Assembly: GCA_963169695.1 (NCBI GenBank)
Contig: CAUJDS010000023.1
Span: 1 to 51,760 of the forward strand
Direction of reading: 5' to 3'
Source: Bdellovibrionota bacterium
GTDB lineage: Bacteria; Bdellovibrionota; UBA1018; CAUJDS01
Length of the DNA: 51,760 nt
Positions within the stretch are counted from its first letter, which is position 1; each line of letters opens with the position of its first letter. A program made the translations under genes and the position numbers. The notes below the pieces were generated by a model that worked only from the letters and a program-made list of their open reading frames with translations, made no database searches and was not told the DNA's origin. This document shows positions 7,408-16,340 of this stretch, piece by piece.

Positions 7408-9408
7408 CTACCCCATCGACCAATCTGCCCATGGAAAGCGCCAATCAATCCAATCATTGGCGTCAGGCACACCTTCCTGAACTAAGAGCGCACGCAAGGA
7501 CTCCAAACAAATCTGGCCGTGGCAACGACCAGATCCAATCCGAGTCCGAGCGATCACAGAATGGAACGATTGCAACCCTGTCTCCCTAATCTTTGCCATC
7601 ACTTCTGCCATGTTCTTATTGAGGCAGGGGCAGAGCAGGGCTTCGGGTTTGGATCTCTGAGTAGCAAGTGGATCCAAACGAATCTGACTTCCACGATGAA
7701 GGTCCGTTGCACAGGCCGTCTTACGAACCCCATCAACCGTTACGGTGCAAAGTCCGCAGGTACCATCACCACAAAGAAGCATGTCTCCGGGACGCTGGTA
7801 TCCCGTCTCAAACAGCGCGCGCGATATCGTAAGTCCCTCACGCACGGTTCTTCGATCTCCATCTAATGTCACATCTACCCATTTGCTATCGGGATGACCG
7901 GGTGTCATTGCAGCAGAAGGCATGTCATTGACTTCCACTTCCTGCTTCACCTTCTGAAACCAACGTGCCTCCCAAAGAAGATGGGCCGGAGCCTTGATTC
8001 GAAGGAGCTGAACTTCTTCGGGCAAAATTTCTACGGGCTTCTCTTTGACTTTGCGTGTGTTCTCGAATGCATCTTTGGGACGAACGTATTCTAAGACGCG
8101 ACCGGATTCCAAAAGCTGACCCTGACGATTGAGTAGCGATACCATCGTGCCAACTTTGGGCGCAGCCCCGCCTCGCCAAGGAAATGTGATCTCAGCGGCG
8201 CCACCGCTTTCTTGCTCGCGAATCATAACCACCGCACCTGCAGGGCACGCAATCACGCAGAGTCCGCATCCAATGCATTTATCTTCGAGAAGAAACTGTG
8301 TGGTTTCGGTCGGACCTCTCACTATGTCGATGGCTTGCACTGGGCAAGCCTTCTGACACTCACGACAAGCAATCTTCTCCAGACACTCCAAGGATGCTCT
8401 GTCTTGCTTAAATGGTTGCTGCTGAGGAATGCCAGGAAAAGAACGAAGGGTCGTGAGATCTTCTTCCTCCAACCATTTGCCACGAAAGGATGGCGAAAAG
8501 GGGTGTTCTAGGTGAGCCCGCAGGTCCTGAAGTTTGCGTTTAGAATCTTTGAGTGTCTTTTGAATCCATTCTTTTTTTTCGCCCAGATCAGCAACCAAGG
8601 ATTTAGCAATTTTTGAAGCAAGGTAGCGTCCGGCTTGTTCTTCTATAACCCAGTCTTCACTGCTTTCTTTCTCAGTAAGTGCGGCCATTTGATCAAACTC
8701 AAAAAGAAACGAGCCGGTGGGATACTCCCGAAAAGGATCTCTGTCGTAAAACGGTCCCACAGAAATAACTCGACTGGTCTCAATAAGTCGTACGCCCTGT
8801 GAGTCCTCGAGGCGCAACTCAGATAGGTGCGCATTTTTCTGAGTGAGGCTCAGAGGTGTGGCTTCGGCGATTTGGCCTCCCAATTCCTCAAAGCGACGAC
8901 GATAGACTTCCCATCCTGCAAAGCGTTTCCCTCCCCATTGTGCTCGGGATTCTACGCAAAGGACTTGCCGTGAAAGCCCTCTTTCTAAGAGCTGAATTCC
9001 TAGTTGAAGGGCGCGATTGCCAGATCCCAGAAGAACGGTGATTTGACTCCAATGTACTTGGCCATCTTGAATCAGATCAATGGCGGTGTCATAGGGAATG
9101 AGCGCCTGCGAATACCAACCAGAGAATGGAGCTGGCAATGCTACGGGTCGGACCACCTTCACAACTGATCGGGCGTGAATACGATGAATGCGTCCCTGAA
9201 GGTCCTCGATCATTACAATGCCATTGGTCTGCGGAAGCGGTAGTACTCCCTTGACCTTCATGCTTGCGCCACCAAATAATCCAACTTTGAGGCCCACCTG
9301 CGAACAAATAGCAGAAAGCGTCCTTATCCCCACCGACGGCCAGTGCTTGACTCGCGGACCGGCGACGATAGCCACATCAAAAAATCCATCTCGAACGGAA
9401 TAACTCAT
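7408..9408 (-). CDS. Multi-domain Fe-S/FAD oxidoreductase (HcnA/HcnB or opine-oxidase-like fusion)
   Basis: This encodes 666 residues. The first half is a nucleotide-binding oxidoreductase domain with a second dinucleotide loop near residue 126 (VLLGSGNRALQLG). Two [4Fe-4S] ferredoxin motifs follow: one slightly divergent (CLEKIACRECQKACP) and one standard (CIGCGLCVIACPAG). Next is a plant-type [2Fe-2S] motif (CGDGTCGLC with a later Cys). Last is a BFD-like domain with CPC and CHGQIC. The set resembles subunits of hydrogen cyanide synthase, opine oxidase and sarcosine-oxidase-like enzymes, fused with extra ferredoxin domains. It overlaps the upstream flavoprotein gene by 4 bases, so the two probably form a complex that passes electrons from an amine or amino-acid-like substrate. 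Substrate and acceptor cannot be read from the sequence. Confidence 0.85.
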   Translation of the reverse strand: MSYSVRDGFFDVAIVAGPRVKHWPSVGIRTLSAICSQVGLKVGLFGGASMKVKGVLPLPQTNGIVMIEDLQGRIHRIHARSVVKVVRPVALPAPFSGWYSQALIPYDTAIDLIQDGQVHWSQITVLLGSGNRALQLGIQLLERGLSRQVLCVESRAQWGGKRFAGWEVYRRRFEELGGQIAEATPLSLTQKNAHLSELRLEDSQGVRLIETSRVISVGPFYDRDPFREYPTGSFLFEFDQMAALTEKESSEDWVIEEQAGRYLASKIAKSLVADLGEKKEWIQKTLKDSKRKLQDLRAHLEHPFSPSFRGKWLEEEDLTTLRSFPGIPQQQPFKQDRASLECLEKIACRECQKACPVQAIDIVRGPTETTQFLLEDKCIGCGLCVIACPAGAVVMIREQESGGAAEITFPWRGGAAPKVGTMVSLLNRQGQLLESGRVLEYVRPKDAFENTRKVKEKPVEILPEEVQLLRIKAPAHLLWEARWFQKVKQEVEVNDMPSAAMTPGHPDSKWVDVTLDGDRRTVREGLTISRALFETGYQRPGDMLLCGDGTCGLCTVTVDGVRKTACATDLHRGSQIRLDPLATQRSKPEALLCPCLNKNMAEVMAKIRETGLQSFHSVIARTRIGSGRCHGQICLESLRALLVQEGVPDANDWIDWRFPWADWSMG

Positions 9409-10586
9409 GCCCAGTCCTCCACGGATTTTCTCGCGGTTTCTACCACCATTGCCAAAGGACCATCACTTGGCAGAGCCAACTTGATTGGAATCTTGCGATC
9501 TTGAAAGGAATGGATTTGCTGCGAAGATTGCCCCCAATCGAGCAAGGCACGGGCATGAACTTCGCGAACCGTAAATAATTCCCAATTCAAAAAATCCCGC
9601 ATCAAGCGCGACAACCCCGTGAATGAATCACCCGACAGCCACCACTTTCCTAACTCGGAAGGCAACCAATCGCGAATACCTACTCGTTGCACTGGTCGTA
9701 GTATCTTAAACAGATCATGCGACCCTTCTTTGGTTGGGGCTCCTTCAAAGTCTGCCCAGACGAGAGCTTCTTCAAATACACCAACCGTATTAGGATCAAT
9801 GCGATCGCGCGAAAGGAGCGACCACTCTTCCCAAACGCGAACTCCCTCGGGCTGCTTGGGTACCCGAAAGCGAGAAAGTACCCAACTCGTCAATCTTGGT
9901 GTCCAAAAAGCTACCAATCCTTGATGAATACGACGAGTAGTCAACTCGCCCGAAGCATAATACCGAACCCCACCTGGAATAAACTGCACATCACTTACTG
10001 AGGTGACGCAACTTTCTTTGCCCAATCGCTCCGCAACATAGTCACGCAAACCTTCTCGATAGCGACCAACATCCACATCACATAGCTTGGGTAACAAAAT
10101 GGCGCGAGCGTCCCCCTTGAGAGTTTGCGAAGCTCCAGGAAAACGTTTGAACGCCGAAAGCCCATGCAGCTCTTGCGGAACCAAACCGTGATCCAACGAC
10201 TCCACAAATAGCGACTCGAGCCGTTGCCAATAGGCAACAGGATCCTGTATGCCCACACTTGCACTGGCGCTCATCCACAGCCGAGATCGGGCTCGAACAT
10301 GAGGCGCAAGTGCATCTCGAAATTCGCTGGCTTTGCGCTCACTCGCCTTCTCATCCCAGTACTCGATTGCACCCGGAAAATCTGGGCGTAGGGTGTTCAG
10401 CATCCACTCAGGTGTGCTGCGCTCGAAGTGCCATTCCGGATCCATTGGCAGTTCTGAGTTTTCTAAAAAAAAATCGCTATCGGGATTGAGAATCAGTGGA
10501 CGCTTTCCATGAGCAAGTAAGTGCGCTGCCGCCACGAGTGGCGCAACACCCGTACCCACTAGCGCAACATCACAGTCACTGCGCAT
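9405..10586 (-). CDS. FAD/NAD(P)-binding oxidoreductase-like protein
   Basis: This encodes 393 residues. The N-terminus (DCDVALVGTGVAPLVAAAHL) is a Rossmann dinucleotide-binding motif of the GxGxxP type, as in FAD-dependent amine and amino-acid oxidases. The rest is poorly conserved by eye. It overlaps the preceding gene by 11 bases and the following Fe-S protein by 4. Coupling and size fit a catalytic flavoprotein subunit feeding the Fe-S/BFD protein, like the HcnC-type partner in hydrogen cyanide synthase. That is inferred from layout. No substrate-binding residues are recognised. Confidence 0.78.
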   Translation of the reverse strand: MRSDCDVALVGTGVAPLVAAAHLLAHGKRPLILNPDSDFFLENSELPMDPEWHFERSTPEWMLNTLRPDFPGAIEYWDEKASERKASEFRDALAPHVRARSRLWMSASASVGIQDPVAYWQRLESLFVESLDHGLVPQELHGLSAFKRFPGASQTLKGDARAILLPKLCDVDVGRYREGLRDYVAERLGKESCVTSVSDVQFIPGGVRYYASGELTTRRIHQGLVAFWTPRLTSWVLSRFRVPKQPEGVRVWEEWSLLSRDRIDPNTVGVFEEALVWADFEGAPTKEGSHDLFKILRPVQRVGIRDWLPSELGKWWLSGDSFTGLSRLMRDFLNWELFTVREVHARALLDWGQSSQQIHSFQDRKIPIKLALPSDGPLAMVVETARKSVEDWA

Positions 10587-11871
10587 CCGATTTTCCGGTC
10601 TTGTTGAGGTGTTCCATTAGGCTACCCATCACCCGTCGCATGGCCACCCGGAGTTGGGCACTTTTGTACTCGGCGTGCGAACTTCGTCCTTGTTCGCTCT
10701 CGAGCTTGCTTTTTTCGTCCATGATCTGAACTTCAAATGGAAAAAAGAATCGCACTTCCTTTTGAAGGTATTGAAGGTCAATCCTCTCGATCAGGTCGCC
10801 AGCGGAGTCTGGCAATTTTTCTTTCCTAGAAAATTCCTTCAATTGATTGACCTGATCGTAGAGAGGATTCTTGAGTTTGATCAACTGGCGACAGGTGAAT
10901 TGAATTGCCTGAAAGAAGTCGCTGGAATGAGGGTTCTCTTTATTTTTTTTGGAATCGGGTGCCGATACGATCGACTGCAACTTTGCGACGAGTGCGGGTT
11001 CATCCAATTCACCTTGGTCAACTCGACTGAGGAGTCCCTCCAGTTCGGGCTTAAGGCTTTCAACATCCACCAAAGTATTTCGAGACCGTGAAGGCTTGAT
11101 ATTGGGAGGCATTACCATCAGCGATTCCTTCAGGTATTTGAGCGCCTGAAGGGATTCTAGTCTTCCGGGAGTCACCAGGCGTACGCCCACTTGATCAAAG
11201 ATATCGTCAACGACGTGTTCTGCCTTATGCAGCATTTTCATCAGAACCGAATCACGCGCCTTCTTGGGCTTTGTTTCGAAGGACACCAAATAAACGCGCA
11301 AGGGATCCTTTTCGGAGGTCCCAAGATACAGACGTCCCTCTGGATCACGTTGCACAAATTTATAGAATCGATCCAGAATCTGTTTCTGAATGTCAGTGAA
11401 GTAAGGCGTGCGATAGTCTCGATCGACGTGGGCAATGGTGTGAACTACCTTCAGTACCGCACAGGCCCAAGCTCTAAGCTCTTGACCTTGAGGGTCATTG
11501 CTCTGCCCAGGATAAGTCTGCGCTGCTATCAGAAGTAAGTCTTTGACATCGGTAAGCTCAGAAATCTTTCGAGGGATCTCAAGGGCAAGGCCATCCGGGT
11601 TCTGAGGATACAAAAAGTGCTTTCGAATAAAATTCAGCGCTTCCTGAAAATTCCCCATCACTTCGGCGCTTTCAATGGGATCGGCACCGTCATAGCCGTA
11701 GGCCTTCATAAACCGATCGGCATCTTCATGATTGTGAAGCGGAAATCCCGACAGTCCAGTATGGCTATCAATGATCGACTTTCCGCCCACCATGACATCG
11801 AGGACTTCCCATCGAAAATCGTATTTCAGGTGAATCAGATCAGCCCGAAGTTCTTTTTTTGATTTCTCCAT
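10576..11871 (-). CDS. Divergent RelA/SpoT-like nucleotidyltransferase-fold protein
   Basis: This encodes 431 residues, first gene of a three-gene operon. From about residue 200 it shows a pattern like (p)ppGpp synthetase domains: ETKPKKARDSVLMKML (like the R-x-K...S-I-x-x-K segment), DDIFDQVGVRLVT (like D-L-x-G-x-R) and FEVQIMDE followed 15 or so residues later by HAEYK (like E-I-Q-I...H-x-x-YK). A long insertion separates these segments. The N-terminal 190 residues are helical and contain no HD hydrolase motif that I can see. I recall a conserved family named TIGR04552 in myxobacteria and bdellovibrios that may be this one, unchecked. Synthetase activity is not established. The start has a GAGGGG Shine-Dalgarno about 11 bases upstream. 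Confidence 0.75.
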   Translation of the reverse strand: MEKSKKELRADLIHLKYDFRWEVLDVMVGGKSIIDSHTGLSGFPLHNHEDADRFMKAYGYDGADPIESAEVMGNFQEALNFIRKHFLYPQNPDGLALEIPRKISELTDVKDLLLIAAQTYPGQSNDPQGQELRAWACAVLKVVHTIAHVDRDYRTPYFTDIQKQILDRFYKFVQRDPEGRLYLGTSEKDPLRVYLVSFETKPKKARDSVLMKMLHKAEHVVDDIFDQVGVRLVTPGRLESLQALKYLKESLMVMPPNIKPSRSRNTLVDVESLKPELEGLLSRVDQGELDEPALVAKLQSIVSAPDSKKNKENPHSSDFFQAIQFTCRQLIKLKNPLYDQVNQLKEFSRKEKLPDSAGDLIERIDLQYLQKEVRFFFPFEVQIMDEKSKLESEQGRSSHAEYKSAQLRVAMRRVMGSLMEHLNKTGKSDAQ

Positions 11872-11965
11872 GATCTTTGGACCCCTCTTTAACTTACTAA
11901 ACTCCTACCTCCGCATGCAATCCTTTGGTACCTTCACAGGAGATTTCGGAAAGATAAAACAACGC

Positions 11966-12436
11966 ATGAAGTCTAAGAATTATTTTTTTTCTACCCTAAT
12001 CGCCACCGGCCTGGGTGCTGGTTTCTCGCCCAAGGCTCCAGGCACTGCAGGCACTCTGGTTGGTTGGGCTCTTCGCTGGGCAACCCTAAACTGGAGCTAC
12101 CCGTGGCAATGGGCGCTCTGGTCTGTCCTTACGGTTTTAGGAATTTGGGCAGCTCAACAATATGATGAACAACACCATAGCAGGGATCATTCCCGTATTG
12201 TGATTGATGAAGTTCTGGGATTTGCAATTGCTAGTGCAAGTTGCACCACCCATATGCAGTTTGCCTTAGCCTTTCTTTTATTTCGGTTCTTCGACATCGT
12301 GAAGCCACCGCCCATCAGTGCCTTAGATCGATTGTCAAAAAATCAGCCCAATCCCAATGGTCTTTCAGTTATTTTGGATGACGCCATGGCAGGACTGATA
12401 AGTTGGCTGATCTTGAAACTTCTGGTGACGGGATGA
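11966..12436 (+). CDS. pgpA: Phosphatidylglycerophosphatase A
   Basis: PgpA removes the phosphate of phosphatidylglycerophosphate in the inner membrane, making phosphatidylglycerol. The sequence has GAGFSPKAPGTAGTLVG near the N-terminus, IVIDEVLGF in the middle, FRFFDIVKPPPI and a final ILDDAMAG, all typical of the family. Hydrophobic segments lie between them. I chose ATG 11966 (156 aa, close to the family size) over an upstream in-frame start at 11870. The upstream start would add 32 unfamiliar residues and overlap the divergent gene. The stop overlaps the next gene as ATGA. Confidence 0.88.
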   Translation: MKSKNYFFSTLIATGLGAGFSPKAPGTAGTLVGWALRWATLNWSYPWQWALWSVLTVLGIWAAQQYDEQHHSRDHSRIVIDEVLGFAIASASCTTHMQFALAFLLFRFFDIVKPPPISALDRLSKNQPNPNGLSVILDDAMAGLISWLILKLLVTG

Positions 12437-12987
12437 ATCCAGAAGGTTTGTTGAAAGCAGAAGGGGAACGTGTTTTTGAATTGCTCAAAAAAACCAAGCA
12501 GCGCTTGGTGCTTGCCGAAAGCTGCACTGGAGGCGGTGCTTCAGCGGCCCTGACGCGACTCCCAGGAATTTCGAATTTTTTCTGTGGATCCTTTGTCGTC
12601 TATCGCATCGCAAGCAAAACGGAGTGGCTCCAAATTCCGGGCACCTTGATTCGAAAATCAGGCGTTGTAAGCGCTGAAGTGGCACAAGCGATGGCAATTG
12701 GTGCGCTTCGCCAAACCCCGGAGTCCGATTTGGCCGCGTCAATTACGGGCGAGCTTGGTCCTAGCTATTCCCAAAAGAAAGCAGGTCAACTTTTTCTCAG
12801 CATCGCGATTCGCAAGAAGAAAGAGGTTTCTTGGACCTTTCGGAAGTCTCTGCAACATCCTGTGTCTCCACACGCAAGTTCTTTGCTCCAGTTAAAGCAG
12901 CGGCACCATGCACAGCTGGAAGCTTCTCATTCCTTATTGCTGATGGTACGGTCCTTGCTCTCAGAGCTGCATGATATCCATATTTAA
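12433..12987 (+). CDS. pncC: Nicotinamide-nucleotide amidohydrolase, CinA C-terminal type
   Basis: This encodes 184 residues, a stand-alone CinA C-terminal domain like PncC (YgaD), which deamidates nicotinamide mononucleotide in the pyridine nucleotide cycle. The diagnostic motif AESCTGGGASAALTRLPG (about residues 26-43) is present, then SGVVSAEVAQAMA and ASITGELGP. The start at 12433 overlaps the pgpA stop as ATGA, and recA begins 33 bp later. The pncC/cinA-recA order is common in bacteria. The C-terminus is less conserved and rich in His and Leu. Confidence 0.88.
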   Translation: MNPEGLLKAEGERVFELLKKTKQRLVLAESCTGGGASAALTRLPGISNFFCGSFVVYRIASKTEWLQIPGTLIRKSGVVSAEVAQAMAIGALRQTPESDLAASITGELGPSYSQKKAGQLFLSIAIRKKKEVSWTFRKSLQHPVSPHASSLLQLKQRHHAQLEASHSLLLMVRSLLSELHDIHI

Positions 12988-13019
12988 CTCACTAACAAAA
13001 ACCAGGGGAGGCCCTAACC

Positions 13020-14171
13020 ATGAGTAATTCTAATCATCCGCACGAACCCTTTGAACGTCCTCAAGACAAGGCACAAAAAGGCAAAGCCATTGAGTTGGCC
13101 ATCCAAACCATCGAAAAACAGTTTGGAAAAGGCTCCATCATGCGATTGGGCGAGAATGACTCCATTGCAGGTGAGGGCGTGTCTGTCATCCCAACAGGAT
13201 CCATCGGACTCGATATCGCCTTAGGAATTGGCGGCGTTCCTCGCGGACGAATCGTCGAAATTTATGGCCCAGAAGCTTCTGGTAAAACAACACTCACACT
13301 CCACATTGTTGCCGAAGCTCAGAAGAAAGGCGGCGTTTGCGCATTTATCGATGCCGAACATGCGCTAGATGTGGAATACGCTCGTCGACTGGGTGTACGC
13401 ACGGAAGATCTTCTCATTTCTCAGCCTGACACTGGTGAACAAGCCCTAGAAATCGCCGACATGCTGGTCCGTTCAGGCGGAGTGGACGTGATTGTCGTAG
13501 ATTCGGTTGCAGCACTTGTCCCACGTGCCGAAATCGAAGGTGAAATGGGCGATCAACACATGGGCCTCCAAGCGAGGCTTATGAGCCAAGCCCTTCGTAA
13601 GCTCACCGGAACCATCAACCGAAGCCGAACGTTGGTGATTTTTATCAATCAAATCCGAATGAAGATTGGCGTGATGTTTGGAAGTCCTGAAACAACGTCG
13701 GGTGGAAACGCACTGAAATTTTATTCTTCGGTACGAATGGACATTCGACGTATCAGCGCAATCAAGCAATCCGAGACGGTTATCGGCAATCGAACACGCG
13801 TCAAGGTAGTGAAGAATAAAATGGCGCCACCTTTTCGAGAAGTGGAATTCGACATTATTTATGGCGAAGGCATCTCCCGAGACGGAGACTTGGTCGACTG
13901 CGCTGTCAATTTCAACGTCATTGAAAAAAGTGGCACCTGGTACACTTATGCGGACGAACGCATTGGACAGGGTAGAGAGAACGCACGTCAATGGCTCAAA
14001 GAGCATCAGAAAGAGCGTGAAGAAATCTATACGCTTGTGATGCAAAAATCTGGCATCGCCAAAGTCGCCCCTAAAGCTGAAAAAGCAGCAGCCCCGAAGG
14101 CAGCTGAGAAAAGCCCTGAAAAGCAGGCCGAGAATCCTGTGGAAAAACCGGCAGAAAAGACTGCTCGATAA
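13020..14171 (+). CDS. recA: RecA recombinase
   Basis: RecA forms filaments on single-stranded DNA for recombination and activates LexA-type self-cleavage. The 383 residues include Walker [10 protein letters not shown] (near residue 83), Walker [13 protein letters not shown], and the L2-type segment [19 protein letters not shown]. The core is full length. The last 45 residues or so are an added Ala/Lys/Pro/Glu-rich tail (repeats of EKxAxxP type), longer than the usual acidic tail. A GGGGAGG Shine-Dalgarno precedes the ATG. No recognisable LexA box was found in the 33 bp upstream, where the gene may be read through from pncC. Confidence 0.98.
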   Translation: MSNSNHPHEPFERPQDKAQKGKAIELAIQTIEKQFGKGSIMRLGENDSIAGEGVSVIPTGSIGLDIALGIGGVPRGRIVEIYGPEASGKTTLTLHIVAEAQKKGGVCAFIDAEHALDVEYARRLGVRTEDLLISQPDTGEQALEIADMLVRSGGVDVIVVDSVAALVPRAEIEGEMGDQHMGLQARLMSQALRKLTGTINRSRTLVIFINQIRMKIGVMFGSPETTSGGNALKFYSSVRMDIRRISAIKQSETVIGNRTRVKVVKNKMAPPFREVEFDIIYGEGISRDGDLVDCAVNFNVIEKSGTWYTYADERIGQGRENARQWLKEHQKEREEIYTLVMQKSGIAKVAPKAEKAAAPKAAEKSPEKQAENPVEKPAEKTAR

Positions 14172-14246
14172 AATTTACACGCCCCCTTGGTGATTACACT
14201 GTCTTTTGATATTAAATGAGGCAGGGTTTTCACCGGGGGGTGATCA

Positions 14247-16286
14247 TTGAAAAATCTGAATCGAGTTGGAGCGCACTTCGCTCTTGGGCTTTCTATTCTC
14301 TTAACGTCCTGTGCACCAAACCAAGACAAAGAGCTTGCAAGTGCCGTGAATCAAATTGCTTCAGGTGGTTTGATGGATGCCATGCTTCAAGAAGAAGGTA
14401 GGCCAGACCAAGCTGAACATCTTTTTCAAAATGAACCACTAGGACTACCCCATCCAGGAGATCGCCCACGTGTTTGCAACTTTGAGCTCCCAAAGGCGAC
14501 ACCCAAGGCTGATACAGAAGAAACTTCTCCAGAAGCTCAGACCGTCGAGGAGTCTGGCCCCACACTGAGCGAATCCTTTGGACAGTGTGCGGCGGAACTT
14601 TTTCATGAACCTCTCATTATAATGGCTTTTCTGAATCACTATAGGAGCCATACGATCCCCATTGGAGAACTGACCTACGCTTCAGCACCTTCCAGTGCTC
14701 TCGTGGACCTCATCGAAGAATTTCAAAACAGATTCCATCCTGAACTAGGTATTTTGTCGGATCCTATCTACGGATCAACCCTTCGAAGTGAATTCAAGGA
14801 TGACGAACTCGTGGAGCTGCTTGCACTGAACCAGCGCCTTCTTCGAGAATGGGATACCAGCGTCAATGAACTCGCGCAGGTCATTCAAGAACACGAAGCC
14901 ATGCTCGCGGAGACACTGAAGACTCCGCGGTACCGAGCCATGCAACTCATCGTGGAAATGAAAGATCCCACCCAACGCGCCACTGCCACCAGCTTGCTGG
15001 CAAATCTCATAGATACTCTAGGTGGAAAGAATCGGCTGCTTGAGCTTGAAAATGGCGCCTACTCAGCGCACTCGATCTATCCATTTGGTTTGATAAGTAT
15101 CATCCCATTCAATCAAATGTCGAAGGGAGACATCGACTTCAAATCGGATGACCCATTTAATTTCGCAAAATACGCACAACAGGCGCTTATGAATTCCATG
15201 GAAGCAGTGGAAGGCAGGATCGCCATCTACAAAGCGTTTCGGGACCGTGCATCAGAGGTTTACAAGATTACTCGCGTCCAACCGGATGCTAGTGCCGTTC
15301 GAGTAGCATTTCTGGACTCAGGGATTGACCCCATCAAGTACAATCACCTAGGCATGGGGGCATTCTTAAGTCTGAATGAGCCGGGTCGAGTTGCATCTTA
15401 TGACTTTTCGGACCTCGACGCGAATCCTTACATTCCCGAAATCGGTTGGTTCGGACACGGGACCCTGGTTATGGGGACCTTTCTTCACGTACTAGGCCGA
15501 ACCACCCGCAGCATTTTGGACCAAAAGAAACTCGATGTAGGAATGTGGAAAACAGTATCCAATATGAATCTTCTAGGTAACTATGATGCGGCCGACAGTA
15601 AGAGTACCTGGACGTCGAATCCATATGCTTATATGCATGCACTTCGAACCGTAATCAAAGACACGAGCAAGCGTCCCAAGCCTGATATCGTTTCAGTTTC
15701 CATGGTTACAACCGTCAATAATATCCTCGCAGCTCTGAAAGAGCCTGAACTGATCAAGCAAGCTCCATGGCTTTGGGTCATGGCGGCTGGAAATGAAGCA
15801 CGAGACGTCACCAGTTCTGCTGCGGACGTAGATGGGAAACACGGGTGCTTCACGGATATTCCAGAGGCCAGTCGCCCGAAAGACCAAATCCTCTGTGTAG
15901 GTGCAGTACGAGCCGGATACGGTAAGGACTACGTCGCAAGTTACTCCAACTTCGGCAAGGATGTTGACGTCTATACTTATCAACTGTTTGAGAGCAAGTG
16001 CCCGCGGGGGACCTCATGCAGTACTCCAGCCATTGCGGCTGCTGCCACCCACCTCAAATTCCTCTATCCGACCCTCTCGCCTTCTCAACTTAAGACCGCC
16101 CTTGTCCTAGCCTCGGAAGAGCGCGAGTTAGAAGTCGACATCGATATCGACAACGACCGTACCGGTTTTCTTTCGGTGCCAAAGCTGACCCTCGAAAAGC
16201 GAAAGATCCACTTCTTTGACCCGCTCACCATGATGGATCGCGCAGAGAAAGAGGCACTAAAGCTCGTGGGCAAAACGTCAATCTAG
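14247..16286 (+). CDS. Subtilisin-like (S8) serine protease lipoprotein
   Basis: This encodes 679 residues from a TTG start with a strong GGGGGGTG Shine-Dalgarno. The N-terminus is a lipoprotein signal (LGLSILLTSCAPN, lipidated Cys about 22). About 330 unfamiliar residues follow, possibly a propeptide or binding domain. The protease domain has Asp357 in FLDSGID, His404 in GHGT and Ser590 in GTSCSTPA, in the S8 order. All three catalytic residues are in place. The Met usual after the Ser in subtilisins is Cys here. The protein probably faces the periplasm or cell surface. The TTG is preferred because it alone gives the lipobox. No recognised substrate. Confidence 0.92.
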   Translation: MKNLNRVGAHFALGLSILLTSCAPNQDKELASAVNQIASGGLMDAMLQEEGRPDQAEHLFQNEPLGLPHPGDRPRVCNFELPKATPKADTEETSPEAQTVEESGPTLSESFGQCAAELFHEPLIIMAFLNHYRSHTIPIGELTYASAPSSALVDLIEEFQNRFHPELGILSDPIYGSTLRSEFKDDELVELLALNQRLLREWDTSVNELAQVIQEHEAMLAETLKTPRYRAMQLIVEMKDPTQRATATSLLANLIDTLGGKNRLLELENGAYSAHSIYPFGLISIIPFNQMSKGDIDFKSDDPFNFAKYAQQALMNSMEAVEGRIAIYKAFRDRASEVYKITRVQPDASAVRVAFLDSGIDPIKYNHLGMGAFLSLNEPGRVASYDFSDLDANPYIPEIGWFGHGTLVMGTFLHVLGRTTRSILDQKKLDVGMWKTVSNMNLLGNYDAADSKSTWTSNPYAYMHALRTVIKDTSKRPKPDIVSVSMVTTVNNILAALKEPELIKQAPWLWVMAAGNEARDVTSSAADVDGKHGCFTDIPEASRPKDQILCVGAVRAGYGKDYVASYSNFGKDVDVYTYQLFESKCPRGTSCSTPAIAAAATHLKFLYPTLSPSQLKTALVLASEERELEVDIDIDNDRTGFLSVPKLTLEKRKIHFFDPLTMMDRAEKEALKLVGKTSI

Positions 16287-16340
16287 CATTGCTAGCGCGA
16301 GTTGCCATTGGCCCTGCTCCTTAGTAAGGTGTTCTTCATC

